Assembly (NCBI GenBank): GCA_029204225.1
Contig: CM055112.1
Coordinates: 27,339,677-27,403,676, forward strand
Length of the DNA: 64,000 nucleotides
Direction of reading: 5' to 3'
Source of the DNA: Diphasiastrum complanatum
Lineage: Eukaryota > Streptophyta > Lycopodiopsida > Lycopodiales > Lycopodiaceae
In this document: positions 1 through 10,512 of the stretch, piece by piece
Layout of the letters: every line of letters begins with the position of its first letter
Numbering within the stretch: the first letter of the stretch is position 1
Position numbers and translations under genes: made by a program
Notes under the pieces: generated by a model
The model's database searches: none
The model's input: the letters and a program-made list of their open reading frames with translations, nothing else
What the model was told of the DNA's origin: nothing

Positions 1-544
1 GTCAGTCCACAACTGTCTCTGTAGACCCTCTCTAGTTGAGGAGACTAGAACCACATTACAATGACTCGAAAAATTACGAATTTTCCGAGTCGATCCCGTA
101 TCGAAAAATTCTGACTTTTGGATATCGAAAAATCTCAGATTTTTCGAGTCGATACAACATCGAAAAAAATTCTGAGTTGACAGTGTCAGATTTTACAAAG
201 GGTCAAAAAATATACAAAGGGTCAGAAATTGCATAGTGAACCAGGGCTGGAGAAGTTAGACCCGATCCAATCCGATCCGATCTAGGGTCGAAGACACCCG
301 GATATTTTCCGCCTCGATCCGATCCGATCCAGGGTCGGAAAATTTCTCTTTGGTGGGATTGACATTGCGTTGAAAAAGGCTAAGGTCGAAAAAATTCGAT
401 CATGAATTTTTCAATACTCTGTAAGGAAATTCGAGCCTTCTTCTTCCTTCATTTTTTGTAGTTTTTTTTTTCTCAAAATAAGTATAAACAGATTTCAGAA
501 TGCTCAATATCTAATGGAATTGGGCTTGAGCATGAATTCCAACA
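1..544 (-). repeat. 3' LTR (partial) of a minus-strand copia element
   Basis: Read on the minus strand, a purine-rich tract (545-555, TTAAGGGAGAG) is followed at once by TGTTGGAATTC, the usual polypurine tract/LTR start of Ty1-copia elements. The LTR runs from 544 towards base 1 and is cut by the window edge, so its far end is unseen. It is internally repetitive: GATCCGATCC runs at 260-340 and a degenerate unit of about 60 bp built on CGAAAAATT at 65-180. No matching LTR is recognised to the right of the pol region. Confidence 0.6.
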
Positions 545-603
545 CTCTCCCTTAATGTGGATCCTGAAAAATTTCGATTTTCAGATTTAGCGGATTGTTA
601 AAT

Positions 604-2720
604 CTGAGATGATGATAGAGCCTTGATGAAGTAATCTGCTGCCTGTAACTCTGTCCTGTAGTAAACTAAAGAAATTTCTTTGCTTTGCACTTTCTCTCTA
701 AGGTAGTGATACCTGATTTCAATATGCTTACTTCGAGAGTGAAATCTCGGATTCAGAAATAGTGCAATGGCGCTTTGATTGTCACAATAGAGAGTCGTTG
801 GATGTGACTAAATAATTTTGATATCTGCAAGCAGGTTCCTCAGCCAAATTGCCTCCTTGGTAGCATGCGTGGCAGCTATGTATTCCAATTCTGTGGAGGA
901 TAATGCTACTGAGGTCTGTTTTCGGCTGTTCCATGAAATTGGGCCTTGATTGAACAGGAACACAGATCCAAAGGTTGATTTTCTTGTATCGATATCTCCT
1001 GCCCAATCTGCATCTATGTAGCTCTCTAGAATATTGGCAAGTTGGCTGCCTCCATAGGAGATGCTCAGGTGCTTTGTAGCTTGGACATACTTCATGAGAG
1101 CCTTCCAATGGACTGGACCTGGATTTGAAAGAAATTGGCTGAGAGAGTTGATTGAGTAAGCAAGGTCGGGTCGAGTGCAGAACATAGCATACATCAATGA
1201 TCCGATTATGGAGTGAAACAGATACTGCTTCATTTCCTCCTTCTCTGACTCGGATTTTGGACATTGCTCCTTTGACAGCTTCAAACCAGGGTCGAGTGGA
1301 AAGCGGCTCGGTTTGCACTTGGCCATTCCATATTTTCCCAGCACATTGGTGAGGTATCTCTGTTGACTGATGGAAATCTGTCTGCTGGATCAAATTCAGA
1401 ATATCTGAGTAAGCAAGGCTGGGTAGAGTGTAGAGCATAACATACATCAATGATCCGATTATGGAGTGAAACATATACTGCTTAATTTCATCCTTCTCTA
1501 ACTCGGATTTTGGACATTGCTCCTTTGACAGCTTCAAACCAAGGTCGAGTGAGAAGTGGCTCGGTTTGCACTCGGCCATTCCATATTTTCTCATTGGTGA
1601 GGTATCTCTGTTGACTGATGAAAATCTGTCTGCTGGATAGAATTCGAAAAATCTGAATTCCGAGACAGTAGTGTGCTGGATCCATATCGGTCATCCTATA
1701 CTCCTGTGATAACAAGCATTTGGTATCCTTCAACAAATTTAAATTGTTATTAAACAATAACGTGTCATCAACATAAAGAGAGATGATTATGAAAGAATCC
1801 GATACAAACTTAAAATAAACATTTGAGTCTGCCGAGTTTGGAATTAAACCATTCTCGATTAAAAAAGTATTCATCTTCTGAAACCAAGCTCTTGGAGAAT
1901 GATTCAGACCGTAGAGGGCTTTGTGAATTTTGCACACTAGGTGCTCCTTGCCCTTTAGCTCATATCCTTCTGACTGGTTCCTCTTCAATGGTGCCATTGA
2001 GGAAGGCGGTTTGGATGTCCATTCGGTGAACTTCAAGGGTGCACATGAAAGAAGTAGACGAATTGAAGCATGCTTTACCACAGGACTGAAGGTTTCGAAA
2101 TAATCCAGATCTGGAATCTGGGAGAAGCCTTTGGCTACCAGTCTGGCCTTGTATCGATTTATTTTACCTTCAGTATCATACTTCACTTTGAATAACCACT
2201 TGCATGGAATCAGATTTCGATTCTTTGGCAGCTCGGATATGGTCCACGTTTGATTCTCGATCAGAGAATCGAATTCTGCATCCATGGCAGCTTTCCACTG
2301 GTCAACATCTGGTGTTGACATTGCCTCATGAACAGTGTTTGGTTCCTGCACACAGTAGCAGGCCAGTTCATCCATGAATTGGGATGGAGATTGTCTGGGT
2401 CGATTTGATCGTCTGGGTTGAATTTCAACCCTTTGATGTTGTTCGATCTGTTGAGGTTCTGACTCACTGTCCGAGTCAGTATCGATCTTCTGTTGTTCGA
2501 CCCTAGGGTCAGATTTTGACTGTTTGACCCTTGGATCGGATTTTGACTGTTCGATCCTTGGGTCGGATTTTTCTGGAGCTTTCCCCTTGTGGTCAAAAAA
2601 TTGGTCTTCCACAAATATGACATCTCTACTCGTGAATGTCTTCTGATTGTCCAAGTTGTAGAGCTTGTATGCCTTGTGGTCTAGGGAGTAGCCAGAAAAT
2701 AAATTTTGTGCTTTTGTCAT
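604..2720 (-). pseudogene. Ty1-copia pol remnant: linker, reverse transcriptase, RNase H
   Basis: Reverse transcriptase and RNase H of a Ty1-copia retrotransposon, which would copy the element RNA into DNA in the cytoplasmic particle. In order from 2720 downwards: the end of integrase (FVEDQFF), a linker with nine-residue KSDPR repeats, RT start (KWLFKVKYDTEGKINRYKAR), the catalytic block LYVDDTLLF, then RNase H (GPISWNSRKQ, ALSSTELEY). The C-terminal part (DNQSAIALF to about 604) follows an in-frame TAG at 808-810. Coding capacity is broken by that stop, a frame disruption after VVKHASIRLLL, and a tandem duplication (1155-1645). It closely resembles the plus-strand element at 25.7-31.6 kb. 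Confidence 0.9.
1155..1645 (-). repeat. Tandem partial duplication inside copia RNase H
   Basis: A segment of about 240 bp encoding the start of RNase H (KLSKEQCPKS, FHSIIGSLMY) occurs twice, at about 1155-1395 and 1408-1645, offset 253 bp. The two copies differ at many positions, so the duplication is not very recent. It repeats the protein region between the RT C-terminus and RNase H and destroys the reading frame between them. Confidence 0.85.
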
Positions 2721-2721
2721 C

Positions 2722-3440
2722 CAATTTCTTTATATTTACTTCTATACACCCACTTATTCCCTATAAACTCATTACCTGTAGAGAGATCCACAAGTTCCTA
2801 GGTGTTGTGCTTTTCAATGGATTCCATCTCGTCTTTCATTGCCTTTTGCCAAATTTTGCTTTCCCTCGTTCTTCAAATGTAGCAAGTTCATAGTAATTCT
2901 TGATTTCCGTCAAGAGAGCATAGTTTACTTAGAACCTTTCTAGAAGTCTTTGCTCCCTCATGGATCTTTCTAATCTCACTATCTTGGCATGTGGATGGCA
3001 CTTCTTTTCTTGGCACTTTGAGGTAATATGCTCCTTGGTGAGTATGTGTCCCAAGGAACACTCAATCTCCTTTCTTTTTTCCCCTGCAAATTGTTTGCTT
3101 TAAAATTTGGCATTGGCATTGGTGCATCATCCATCCTAACCTCCCGATGAGTCATCCTGCTTTGCACGAGCAATCTTGATATCCTCCACATCTTGATTGT
3201 GTCCACCACTTAAGATGATATCATCCACTTCTCCCATATTAGACATGGCTTCAAAAAACTGCTCATACATGCTCAAAAATTCGTTTTTTAATGCAAAACG
3301 AACACAATGCCACACTCCAGACTTTGTCGTAGCGCTACCAAGCCACCTGTCTCAGGTCTTACTAGCATCAAATTTGGCTTTAGATGGCTTCCTAGGCTTT
3401 AAAAAACATTGAATTTGGTATTATTGAGCGAGTACTAGCT
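2722..3440 (-). pseudogene. Fragment of a second copia pol (integrase-RT linker and RT start)
   Basis: In a frame read from high to low coordinates, the stretch 2722-2900 gives the typical copia RT opening (AMKDEMESIEKHNT, ELVDLSTGNEFIGNKWVYR). Upstream (2900-3420) is an acidic/basic linker of the kind found between integrase and RT in copia polyproteins. The RT segment stops at about 2720, exactly where a different copia segment begins, so this is a junction of two element fragments. Stops and frameshifts throughout show that it is not functional. The linker part is less certain than the RT part. Confidence 0.6.
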
Positions 3441-4227
3441 CCGAGATATAAAATGGTGCAAATTCCATGTCAAATGGAACTTCTCCCTGAGAAATAAAGC
3501 TCCTCTATTTTTACTATCAGAGAATTCACCAACTAACTGCTGCCAAAAAATTTGTCAAATTTTGACCAATTATGACCCAGAAAAACCCCTTTTCGTGACT
3601 GTTATAAAGCAAGGAGAAGAATGAGCTAAAACTTCTTTTGAAGCTTTTTCAAACTTCAAGCACCTGGGACCCTTTCAGCTCTTCAAAATGAACATTTTTC
3701 GTACTTCGGGCCCCTTCCCTTCGACACTTCAAAAAAGAATTTCCCAGAAATCCGATGGTCCGCGAAGATCTAACGGCTGAGATTCTGGTAGTTTGATTCG
3801 TTGATCTCTGAATCGAAATCGGACGATCCCGAGACACGTGCTGAATCGAATTCTTCGAAGCATTGGGCACTTGCAGATGAAGTGCACACTCAGGTTCGAC
3901 ATGCGCAACCGGCCTTCCACAAGCAAGGTCACCCTACCAGCAAGCCCAGCTCCACGTTTCTACAGTATCAAAGAATGTCTCCTACAGTTCAAGATCCACA
4001 GATATTTCTAAAATCTTCTCAAAATTCTTCTGGGACTGCAGAGATGAATTCTCTTTCCCTCACTAACGACCTGCTTCAACAAAGTACTTGCTAAGTGTTT
4101 GCGGATTAGCGAAGAAAATAGCAGTACTTGAGCTATTTCACCGTGAATGCTTGCTTATCCTTAACCGTTACTGAAAAACACCATTCTGATCCACAAAATG
4201 CTTTGCTCCTGTCCTTGACACCTAAGG

Positions 4228-4239
4228 GCTCTGATACCA
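4228..4239 (-). other. tRNA-Met primer binding site of an LTR element
   Basis: On the minus strand this reads TGGTATCAGAGC, complementary to the 3' end of plant initiator tRNA-Met and typical of copia primer binding sites. It would place a 5' LTR at 4241 and above (ending in CTATCA) and the element body below. No gag follows it: 3650-4220 holds only untranslated-looking sequence. Confidence 0.6.
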
Positions 4240-4240
4240 C

Positions 4241-5026
4241 TGATAGAAAAACATTGCGTTTGTGACGGAGGTAGGCTTAAGTAACTTGCTGACAGGCCTG
4301 AGATGTTACCAAAAGCTAGATTAGTTTATCCAAAGTGATGTTACATTCATACCAATAAAACGTAACCCCAAATAGAAGCCTTTCACATATAATTGATGAT
4401 CAGATATGGCATTCTATTCCACAGTTTGAGGATTGGATTTGAAAATGCTGCTGCACTTGTCTCTCAGAAGCAATGAAGAAAAATATTGAAAATTACATAT
4501 TTCTGAAGCTTGCTAGAAATTTTCCCATCACTTAAAAAACAGTCTAAAAGCTTGTATTGCCAACACTACAAACATAGAAGCCATACCTTATAGGTCTGTC
4601 ATTTTCAGAGAAAAATCATGCCACAGTTCATAAAAGTGCTGAGATTCTTTGTCAGCAAAACACTATCTTATAAGTTGTGGGGCATTCAGCCTAAAAGACT
4701 TTGCAAACAGAAAAGAAACAAACCAACCTCAGATATCAACGTCAGGTGGACTAAACTAGTACGATTTCAATAGCGACAGACAAAATTGTTGACATCCAAT
4801 GAAGTTGCAATATTCAGTTCACATAGATGTTATCAGGCCAAATATAAACAATTATAAGTAAGTAGCCCCTGACCAAACCACATCTTTGACAAAAAGCAGA
4901 ACAGCCTCAAGCTGAATGTTGATGCACGGTAGCTTTTATTGCTTAAACAAGAACTGACTAATCTGTCATGCTTGTCAGACGTGCAGATAAGCCACACTTT
5001 TACGAAAAATGAGACTGGCTGTAAAT
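4241..5026. other. AT-rich flank between LTR-element boundary and PPP4R2 stop
   Basis: No coding exon recognised. The left part may be 5' LTR sequence of the element primed at 4228-4239. The right part is probably the 3' untranslated region of the minus-strand PPP4R2-like gene. No obvious poly(A)-derived T tract is seen. Confidence 0.35.
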
Positions 5027-5956
5027 CTATCCACGATTTTCACTTGCTACATCGGCTGGAGCAGTGGCAATATTCTCACTTGGCAGGGTGTCTGCTAAAG
5101 GTGCTGACTCCTCTACTAGAGATGCCGATTCATTTCCTAGAAATCCTGATTCCTCTACTAGAAGTGCTGACCCCTCTGCTAGAGGTCCTGACTCCTCTAC
5201 TAGAGATGCTGACTCCTCAAGTAGAGGTGCTGAATCCTCTACTAGAAGTGCTGACTCCTGTAATACACTTCCTGTGTTAGATTCCAATGCTTGATCTGTG
5301 TCTAGTTCAGCTTCTGGAACATGCGTTATGGAATCAGTATCTGTAGAAGCTTCCATTCCTGAATCCCTTTGAACAGAAACTTCATTGTTTTCTGCTTCGG
5401 GCAGTTTGACATCAATATCCATAGGGTTTGTGGCTGAGCTATCTTTGGAATCGGACAACGCTTCAGATTCACCGTCCTTAAGTGTGAAGTCCTTGAGTTC
5501 TGTTTCTGTATCAGAAGGAAGAGTGACTGCTGGATAAGGATCGTCCGAATTATCAATGGTAGAGGTGACCAGTAACAGCCTCTCAAATGCTAATGTAAAT
5601 TTGTCAATGTTGGAGTAGCTACTTGGAGGACACAGTAACAACTCACAGATTCTTTGAAGAGTGAAAGGTGCTTCATCAGCAAAAGAGTCCAATCCTCCGT
5701 CAAGCCTCTTCACACATCCATAGTACATCTTCTCTGCGACACCATTGGGCCGAGACTCTTGAAGTTCTTTCAGAACTTGCTTCAACCGGAAAGAAAGCAA
5801 TATTTTTAGCTGTGCCCAGTCATGCCAGTACTTGCCAGTCTTGGCAATTACTTCTAAAATGCTCTTAAGATCTGGAGAAAATTTTCTGTGTGATTCCTCT
5901 TGTTCTAGAAACTCAGAAAGAGCCACTGAGCCTGGTACCTCCTGAATCAACTGCAT
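5027..5956 (-). CDS. Serine/threonine protein phosphatase 4 regulatory subunit 2-like (PPP4R2)
   Basis: Regulatory subunit of the PP4 phosphatase complex, which in eukaryotes acts in DNA-damage and cell-cycle control; that role is family knowledge. Visible in the sequence are the PPP4R2 core blocks SILEVIAKTGKYWHDWAQLK, LLSFRLKQVLKEL, the conserved APFTLQRICELL, and FTLAFERLLLVTST, in the family order. An acidic, low-complexity tail follows. I chose ATG 5956 because the conserved part starts soon after it, giving 309 residues; the frame is open back to 6142 (371 residues), but that extension is hydrophobic and cysteine-rich and resembles nothing known in the family. TGCAG just after this ATG could also be a splice acceptor. 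The tail contains eight degenerate seven-residue repeats (SALLVEE/SAPLLEE type). The lack of introns within the domain could mean a retrocopy. Confidence 0.85.
   Translation of the reverse strand: MQLIQEVPGSVALSEFLEQEESHRKFSPDLKSILEVIAKTGKYWHDWAQLKILLSFRLKQVLKELQESRPNGVAEKMYYGCVKRLDGGLDSFADEAPFTLQRICELLLCPPSSYSNIDKFTLAFERLLLVTSTIDNSDDPYPAVTLPSDTETELKDFTLKDGESEALSDSKDSSATNPMDIDVKLPEAENNEVSVQRDSGMEASTDTDSITHVPEAELDTDQALESNTGSVLQESALLVEDSAPLLEESASLVEESGPLAEGSALLVEESGFLGNESASLVEESAPLADTLPSENIATAPADVASENRG
5087..5254 (-). repeat. 21-bp coding minisatellite in PPP4R2 tail (8 copies)
   Basis: Eight in-frame copies of a 21-bp unit encode heptads of the form S-A/G-x-L-x-E-E/D (SALLVED, SAPLLEE, SASLVEE, SGPLAEG and so on). 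On the plus strand the unit reads roughly CTCCTCTACTAGAGGTGCTGA with variation. The reading frame is preserved across all copies. Confidence 0.9.
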
Positions 5957-6402
5957 TTTGCTACTTGTAAGTTTTGAACCGATTCTCAGTATAGAGACAA
6001 CTTGTATTTTACAACAACACTGCAATAGTATCTGCAAATCAAGTGCTTTCATTAGTTTTGATACTGTATAAACGACGGTATAAAAAGTCATTGCCCATTC
6101 ACCAGGTCGATGCCGCAAATCAATAAAAAAGAGAAGAGACACCGTGCAGATACCAAATGTGTTAGCTCGAGTTGATCCTGCGAACCCTACTTTACATTCA
6201 TAGTTTTGAGAGGTGAATTGCTATGTAAATTGTTGTGATTTCTAGCCTTTGACCTGCGATAGTTTCCCTAAAAATGCAAGCATTCCAAACTGTGCCTCAA
6301 ACTCATCAATCAATGCCTAGAAAGTTCAATTCTCTAATACTGATGCAAATTCAAATTATAAAGAATTTCATCAAAGAAAATCTGAAATCAAGCATGATTT
6401 GA
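5957..6402. other. Upstream flank of PPP4R2-like gene
   Basis: On the minus strand the frame stays open to 6142, then meets stops. Nothing beyond a probable 5' region or intron is recognised here. No exon supported by homology was found. Confidence 0.3.
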
Positions 6403-6630
6403 GCTGCTGCAACATCCAGTGGCAAGAAGAAGCTGTCAAAGATCAAGTGTTTTTTCTGTGGCAAGAAAGGACAATATGCATCAAACTGTTTCAAGAAGAA
6501 GAACCAATCTAAGCAAGCTAACCTTACTAATGAGGATGAGTGTGAGGGTGTAGAGAGTGAAAGAGAAGATTCATTAATGATGTCTACTTTTTCATCTTTT
6601 CCTTTTAAGAATGAAGAAGGTGAGTATAGG
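6403..6630 (+). pseudogene. Orphan copia gag fragment with degenerate zinc knuckle
   Basis: A stretch encoding SSGKKKLSKIKCFFCGKKGQ, then a Lys-rich run and NLTNEDECEGVES, nearly identical in protein to the gag/protease region of the minus-strand element at 22.86-23.09 kb. The knuckle is CX2CX4QX4C here, so the zinc-binding His has become Gln. It stops just before the protease motif of the relative. It has no LTR and no flanking pol, so it is a small isolated fragment close to PPP4R2. Confidence 0.8.
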
Positions 6631-7149
6631 CAGTCTGAATCCAACAACTGAAGAAAAGCCATCCCAAATAACCTTTGAAACTCGACTTCCAGGTGGTCTA
6701 TTTGCAACATATCAGATCCAATCATCCCTCATCCATAAGTCCACTACAAAAATGCCTATAATCAGTATAAATCACAATAAAGATCCAGCAACAAAGACAC
6801 AACAACTATGTTGCAAAATTCTTGCCCTAAAACAGACACAAAACAAACAAGCATGAAAACCTGATCGCAAGATTACTTGCCATCTAATCCCGCATATCAC
6901 ATCCCTCCAGCTGCAAAATCAAGGGATCCCTACACGAAATATCAGTTGCACTACTCCACATCCGAGGGATTCATGGCATTCTTCATGCTGGGAAATAGAT
7001 CGCTTGGCAGCAACAAATATACACCTCCCCTTTCCGATCCAAGCAGCAGCAGCCGCAGCCGCCAAAGCTCATCTCTAAGTAGCTTCAACCCTAAAATGGT
7101 GAGGCAATTAGCGTTAGGGTCTAGGGTAATGGTCCATGACACCTTGGGC
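6631..7149. other. Unassigned sequence between gag fragment and copia integrase fragment
   Basis: Contains a serine/arginine-coding run on the plus strand at 7040-7080 (an AGCAGC-type repeat) and several short frames with no recognisable homology. No feature can be supported. Confidence 0.3.
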
Positions 7150-8382
7150 TTGGGCTTCATATGTGGATTATGATTATGCTTTTGTCACTAATAATCTCAT
7201 CTCTCCTAAAGACAAGATTTCTGCCACTTCAAATCTTGTTGGTTTTTCAGCAGAAAACAGCTCATCTTCAGCTTTACAAGTTGCTGTTTTTTCATCTATT
7301 GATTGGGTGATTGATAGCGGTGCCACACGCCATATGACTTATCACAAAGAGGTCTTCACAAAGCTTGTGAAAGTGCATGATGGAAGCAAAGTTCAAGGTG
7401 TTGATTACACCTCTTATCCTATCAAAGGTATTGGAGTGATCCCCATTATCTTACCCAATGGTGAGGAGAAGTACATTCGAAATGTACTTTATGTTCCAAA
7501 AAAAAAAAAAATCTCATTTCGGTCTCTACAATTATGAACCAAGGATTGGTTGTGGAATTCAAAGAAGACAAATGTCTTATCAAAGACCCAAAGAGATCTC
7601 TTATGATCATTGCTTCGAGAACATTACGTGGTGGATTGTTCCTTATGGATACCTATGAGCGAAGAGCTTCATCATCTTTTTGTCTTGTTGCATCAAGTTC
7701 ACATTCTTTGGAGTTGGCTGAATTATGGCATGCTAGGTTTGGACATCTCAACTTTGCTAGCTTGAAGATGTTGAAGAGATTCAATATGGTTGAAGACATT
7801 CCTAATATTGAGCATCCCGAAGGACATGTATGCGAAGGATGCATACTTGGAAAATTTCAAAGGCAAGCTTTTCCAATTGATGGAACTATTAGAGTTGATG
7901 GCAAATTTGATTTGGTTCATAGTGATGTATGTGGTCCAATGAGGACCAAATCCATTGGAAGGTGTAAGTACTTTGTTACTTTTATTGATGATCTTTCAAG
8001 ATTTACATGGATTTATCCTATGAACGCAAAATCTGAAGTTTTTCAACGTTTTAAGGATTTTCTAGCAATGAAAGAAAACCAGTTTGGGCACTCTTTGAAG
8101 ATCTTACGTACTGACCGAGGAGGGGAATATATAAAGAATACGTTCGGTACTTATCTTCAAAGCAAAGGTATCCATCATCAAATGACAACCCCTTACATAC
8201 CTCAACAAAATGGTGTTGTCGAAAAAAAGAATCGCACTATTATGGAGATGGCTCGATGCATGCTCAAGGCAAAGGGCCTACCTCACAAGTTTTGGGCTAA
8301 AGCGGTTATAACGGCGGCTTACATTAGTAATCGGTGTCCTACTAAAGCCTTGAAGGTATTAACTTCTTATGAAGTTTGGAAT
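7150..8382 (+). pseudogene. Plus-strand copia fragment: protease and integrase
   Basis: Truncated copia polyprotein. It begins mid-gag (DYDYAFVTNN) and carries the protease motif DSGATRHM at about 7313-7336. A frame slip follows at an A-run (7498-7510). Then come GAG-preintegrase (LWHARFGHLNFASL, CEGCILGKFQ) and the integrase core with LVHSDVCGPM, the FIDD block, RTDRGGEYIK and the PQQNGVVEKK region holding the catalytic Glu. It ends abruptly at YEVWNG (about 8382) against the LTR end of a minus-strand element of the same family. Protein similarity to 10640-11830 on the other strand is very high, making the two an inverted pair. Confidence 0.9.
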
Positions 8383-8420
8383 GGTTTAGCATAGTCATTT
8401 ATTTCTAACACCCTCCTTAA
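8383..8420 (-). repeat. LTR stub and polypurine tract of minus-strand copia element
   Basis: On the minus strand TTAAGGAGGG (8411-8420) precedes TGTTAGAAATAAATGAC, a polypurine tract followed by an LTR start. Only about 28 bp of LTR remain before the sequence switches to the plus-strand integrase fragment, so the 3' LTR was almost wholly lost at the junction. Confidence 0.6.
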
Positions 8421-8449
8421 ATGACAATGCAGAAAAACTGAAATCTTCA

Positions 8450-9234
8450 CTATGTAATAAAACCAACACGTGGTATTAAATTTAAAGCTTTGCATAAAGC
8501 TTCAAATATGACTCTAGGCAACACCTTAGTGAAGAGGTCCGCAATATTATCCTCTGTAGGACAATACTCAAGTAAAATGTTGCCATTATGAAGTCTCTCC
8601 CGAACAAAGTGATAATGGATCTCGATATGCTTCGTCCCCACATGAAAACAAAATTCCGTGGAATGGCAATAACACTTTGACTATCACTCAAGATAAGAGT
8701 GGCTGAGGGCTCACCAAACTTCATGTCAACAAGTAATCTTCTCAGCCATAAACACTCTGTTGTGGCTGAAAATATCGCTCTATATTCTGCCTCACTAGAA
8801 GAAGTAGCAACAGTGGGCTGCTTTTTACTTGACCAAAAAATTGCAAAATTTCCATAAAAAAAGCAATGTCCACTTGTAGAACGTCTAGTGTCTTGATCTC
8901 CACCCCATTCCAAGTCACTAAAACCAACCAAACATGCATCATCACAAGCAAGAAAAAACAATCCATGACTTCTTGTTCCTTGAAGATATCGAAAGATCTT
9001 CTTCAACGCTTTCCAATGTGATGTCATCGGGGCATGCATGAATTGACTCATGAGTGAGACACTATAAGAAATGTCCGGTTTTGAATTACATAGGTAAATG
9101 AGACAGCCAATAGCTTGACAATATAAAGTAGTATCAAATGGTTCACCATCGCCTTGACTACTTAATTTCAGGCCTGTCTCCATAGGTGGCTTGCAATCTT
9201 TCATCTTGAACCGCTTCAAAATCTGTCTGCCCAA
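8450..9234 (-). pseudogene. copia RNase H segment
   Basis: RNase H with LKRFKMKDCKPPMETGLKLS, FDTTLYCQAIGCLIYL, GFSDLEWGGDQDTRRSTSG, ATSSSEAEYRA and the tail (SKHIEIHYHFVRE) that moves to another frame at about 8641. The C-terminal phrase PTEDNIADLFTK is typical of the family. One frameshift near 8641 breaks it. Confidence 0.9.
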
Positions 9235-9310
9235 TGTAGCGTTCTTGAGAGATGAAAATTCCAGACCCTTCTTTTATAAATTCAAGACCAAAATAAAAGT
9301 GCAATAGGCC

Positions 9311-10075
9311 TTAATCTGAGGTTTCAAAAACCATACCAAGATCAAGTATTACAGCATCAATTTGTTGCTCATTACTTCCCGTAATAATAATATCATCAAC
9401 ATAAAGCAAAATAATGATCATATAATCTGAAGTATGCTTGACATAAAGAGTAAATTCGCTAGGACTATTAATAAACCCACAATCACAAAAATAGGCATGT
9501 ATCTTTTGATACCACATCCTCGAGGCTTGCTTTAGTCCATAAAGTGCCTTCTTGGGAAGACAAACTTTATCTTCTTGGCCTTCAACCAAAAAACCAACAG
9601 GTTGTTGAAGGTACGCTTCCTCATTGAGATCACCATTGAGGAATGTTGTCTTTATGTCAAGCTGCCGCAAACGCCAACCAAAATGGGCAGCCAAAGAGGT
9701 TACTACCCTCACGGTAGTCATCTGAGCAGTAGGAGAAAAAGTCTCCTCATAATCAATCCCCTCTTGTTGAGCATAGCCTTTGGCAACAAGCCTTGCCTTG
9801 TACCTTTCAATGGTACCATCTGCCTTATACTTGATTTTGTATACCCATTTAGAACCAATTGCCTTCTTCCCATGAGGAAGATCAACAAGAACCCAAATCT
9901 GGTTCTTCATGAGTGAGTCATACTCATCTTGCATCGCATCCTCCCAACATTTTACTCCCTTGGCCTGCTTGTAAAAAAACAGGTTCTTCCGCAACGTCTC
10001 CATGAGATGTAAGAGCAAAATCTGAAAAATCAGCATAGTCCACTGATTTTGTAGAGGCACGTGTCTTTCCATCAT
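9311..10075 (-). pseudogene. copia reverse transcriptase segment
   Basis: 254-codon frame with the full copia RT signature: WVLVDLPHGKKAIGSKWVYK, YKARLVAKGYAQQEGIDYEE, FSPTAQMTTVR, QLDIKTTFLNGDL, KALYGLKQASRMWYQ and the catalytic YVDDIIITG. The polymerase motif is intact. It is separated by frameshifts from the integrase/linker frame above 10170 and from the RNase H frame below 9234, so translation as one polyprotein is not possible. Confidence 0.92.
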
Positions 10076-10512
10076 AAAATGAACTTACTTTGTTGTCCTG
10101 CAAAGTCGACAATAGCCACCGTGGGACTGTTTTGGGCTGTCCAACAGCCATGTCTCTTCTTGCAATTTGCTATCCAAGATCTTCCGACACTGCACTTGGC
10201 TGTCCAAGATCTTCCAAAACTGGTCCTTGCTGTCCAACAGTTCCTACAGGCTGATTTTGAGCAACAATGGGCGGTTCTTGATGAACATGAGACTCTAAAC
10301 TTGATAAGGCATTGGGCAGTTCGAAACTGGTTGATTGCTGCCCCTTATCTCCAAAAATAGAAGATGGTACCAAATCTGGAAAAACTTCAACATTCACACT
10401 GTGTGGGCTGTCCCCCTTCAAGATATGAGTTGGGACCACATCTAATAAATTCTTTTCATCAAAATGCACATAACGACTAACAATAATCATGTTAGTGCTC
10501 AAATTGAGCAGT

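Noticed and set aside
782-1594. 270-codon minus frame as an independent gene
   Set aside because: After the duplicated RNase H start it runs out of frame through RNase H sequence; it is a by-product of the copia duplication.
6950-7160. A 5' exon of the PPP4R2-like gene on the minus strand
   Set aside because: It has a short frame with several ATGs but no resemblance to the family N-terminus and no convincing donor that joins in frame.
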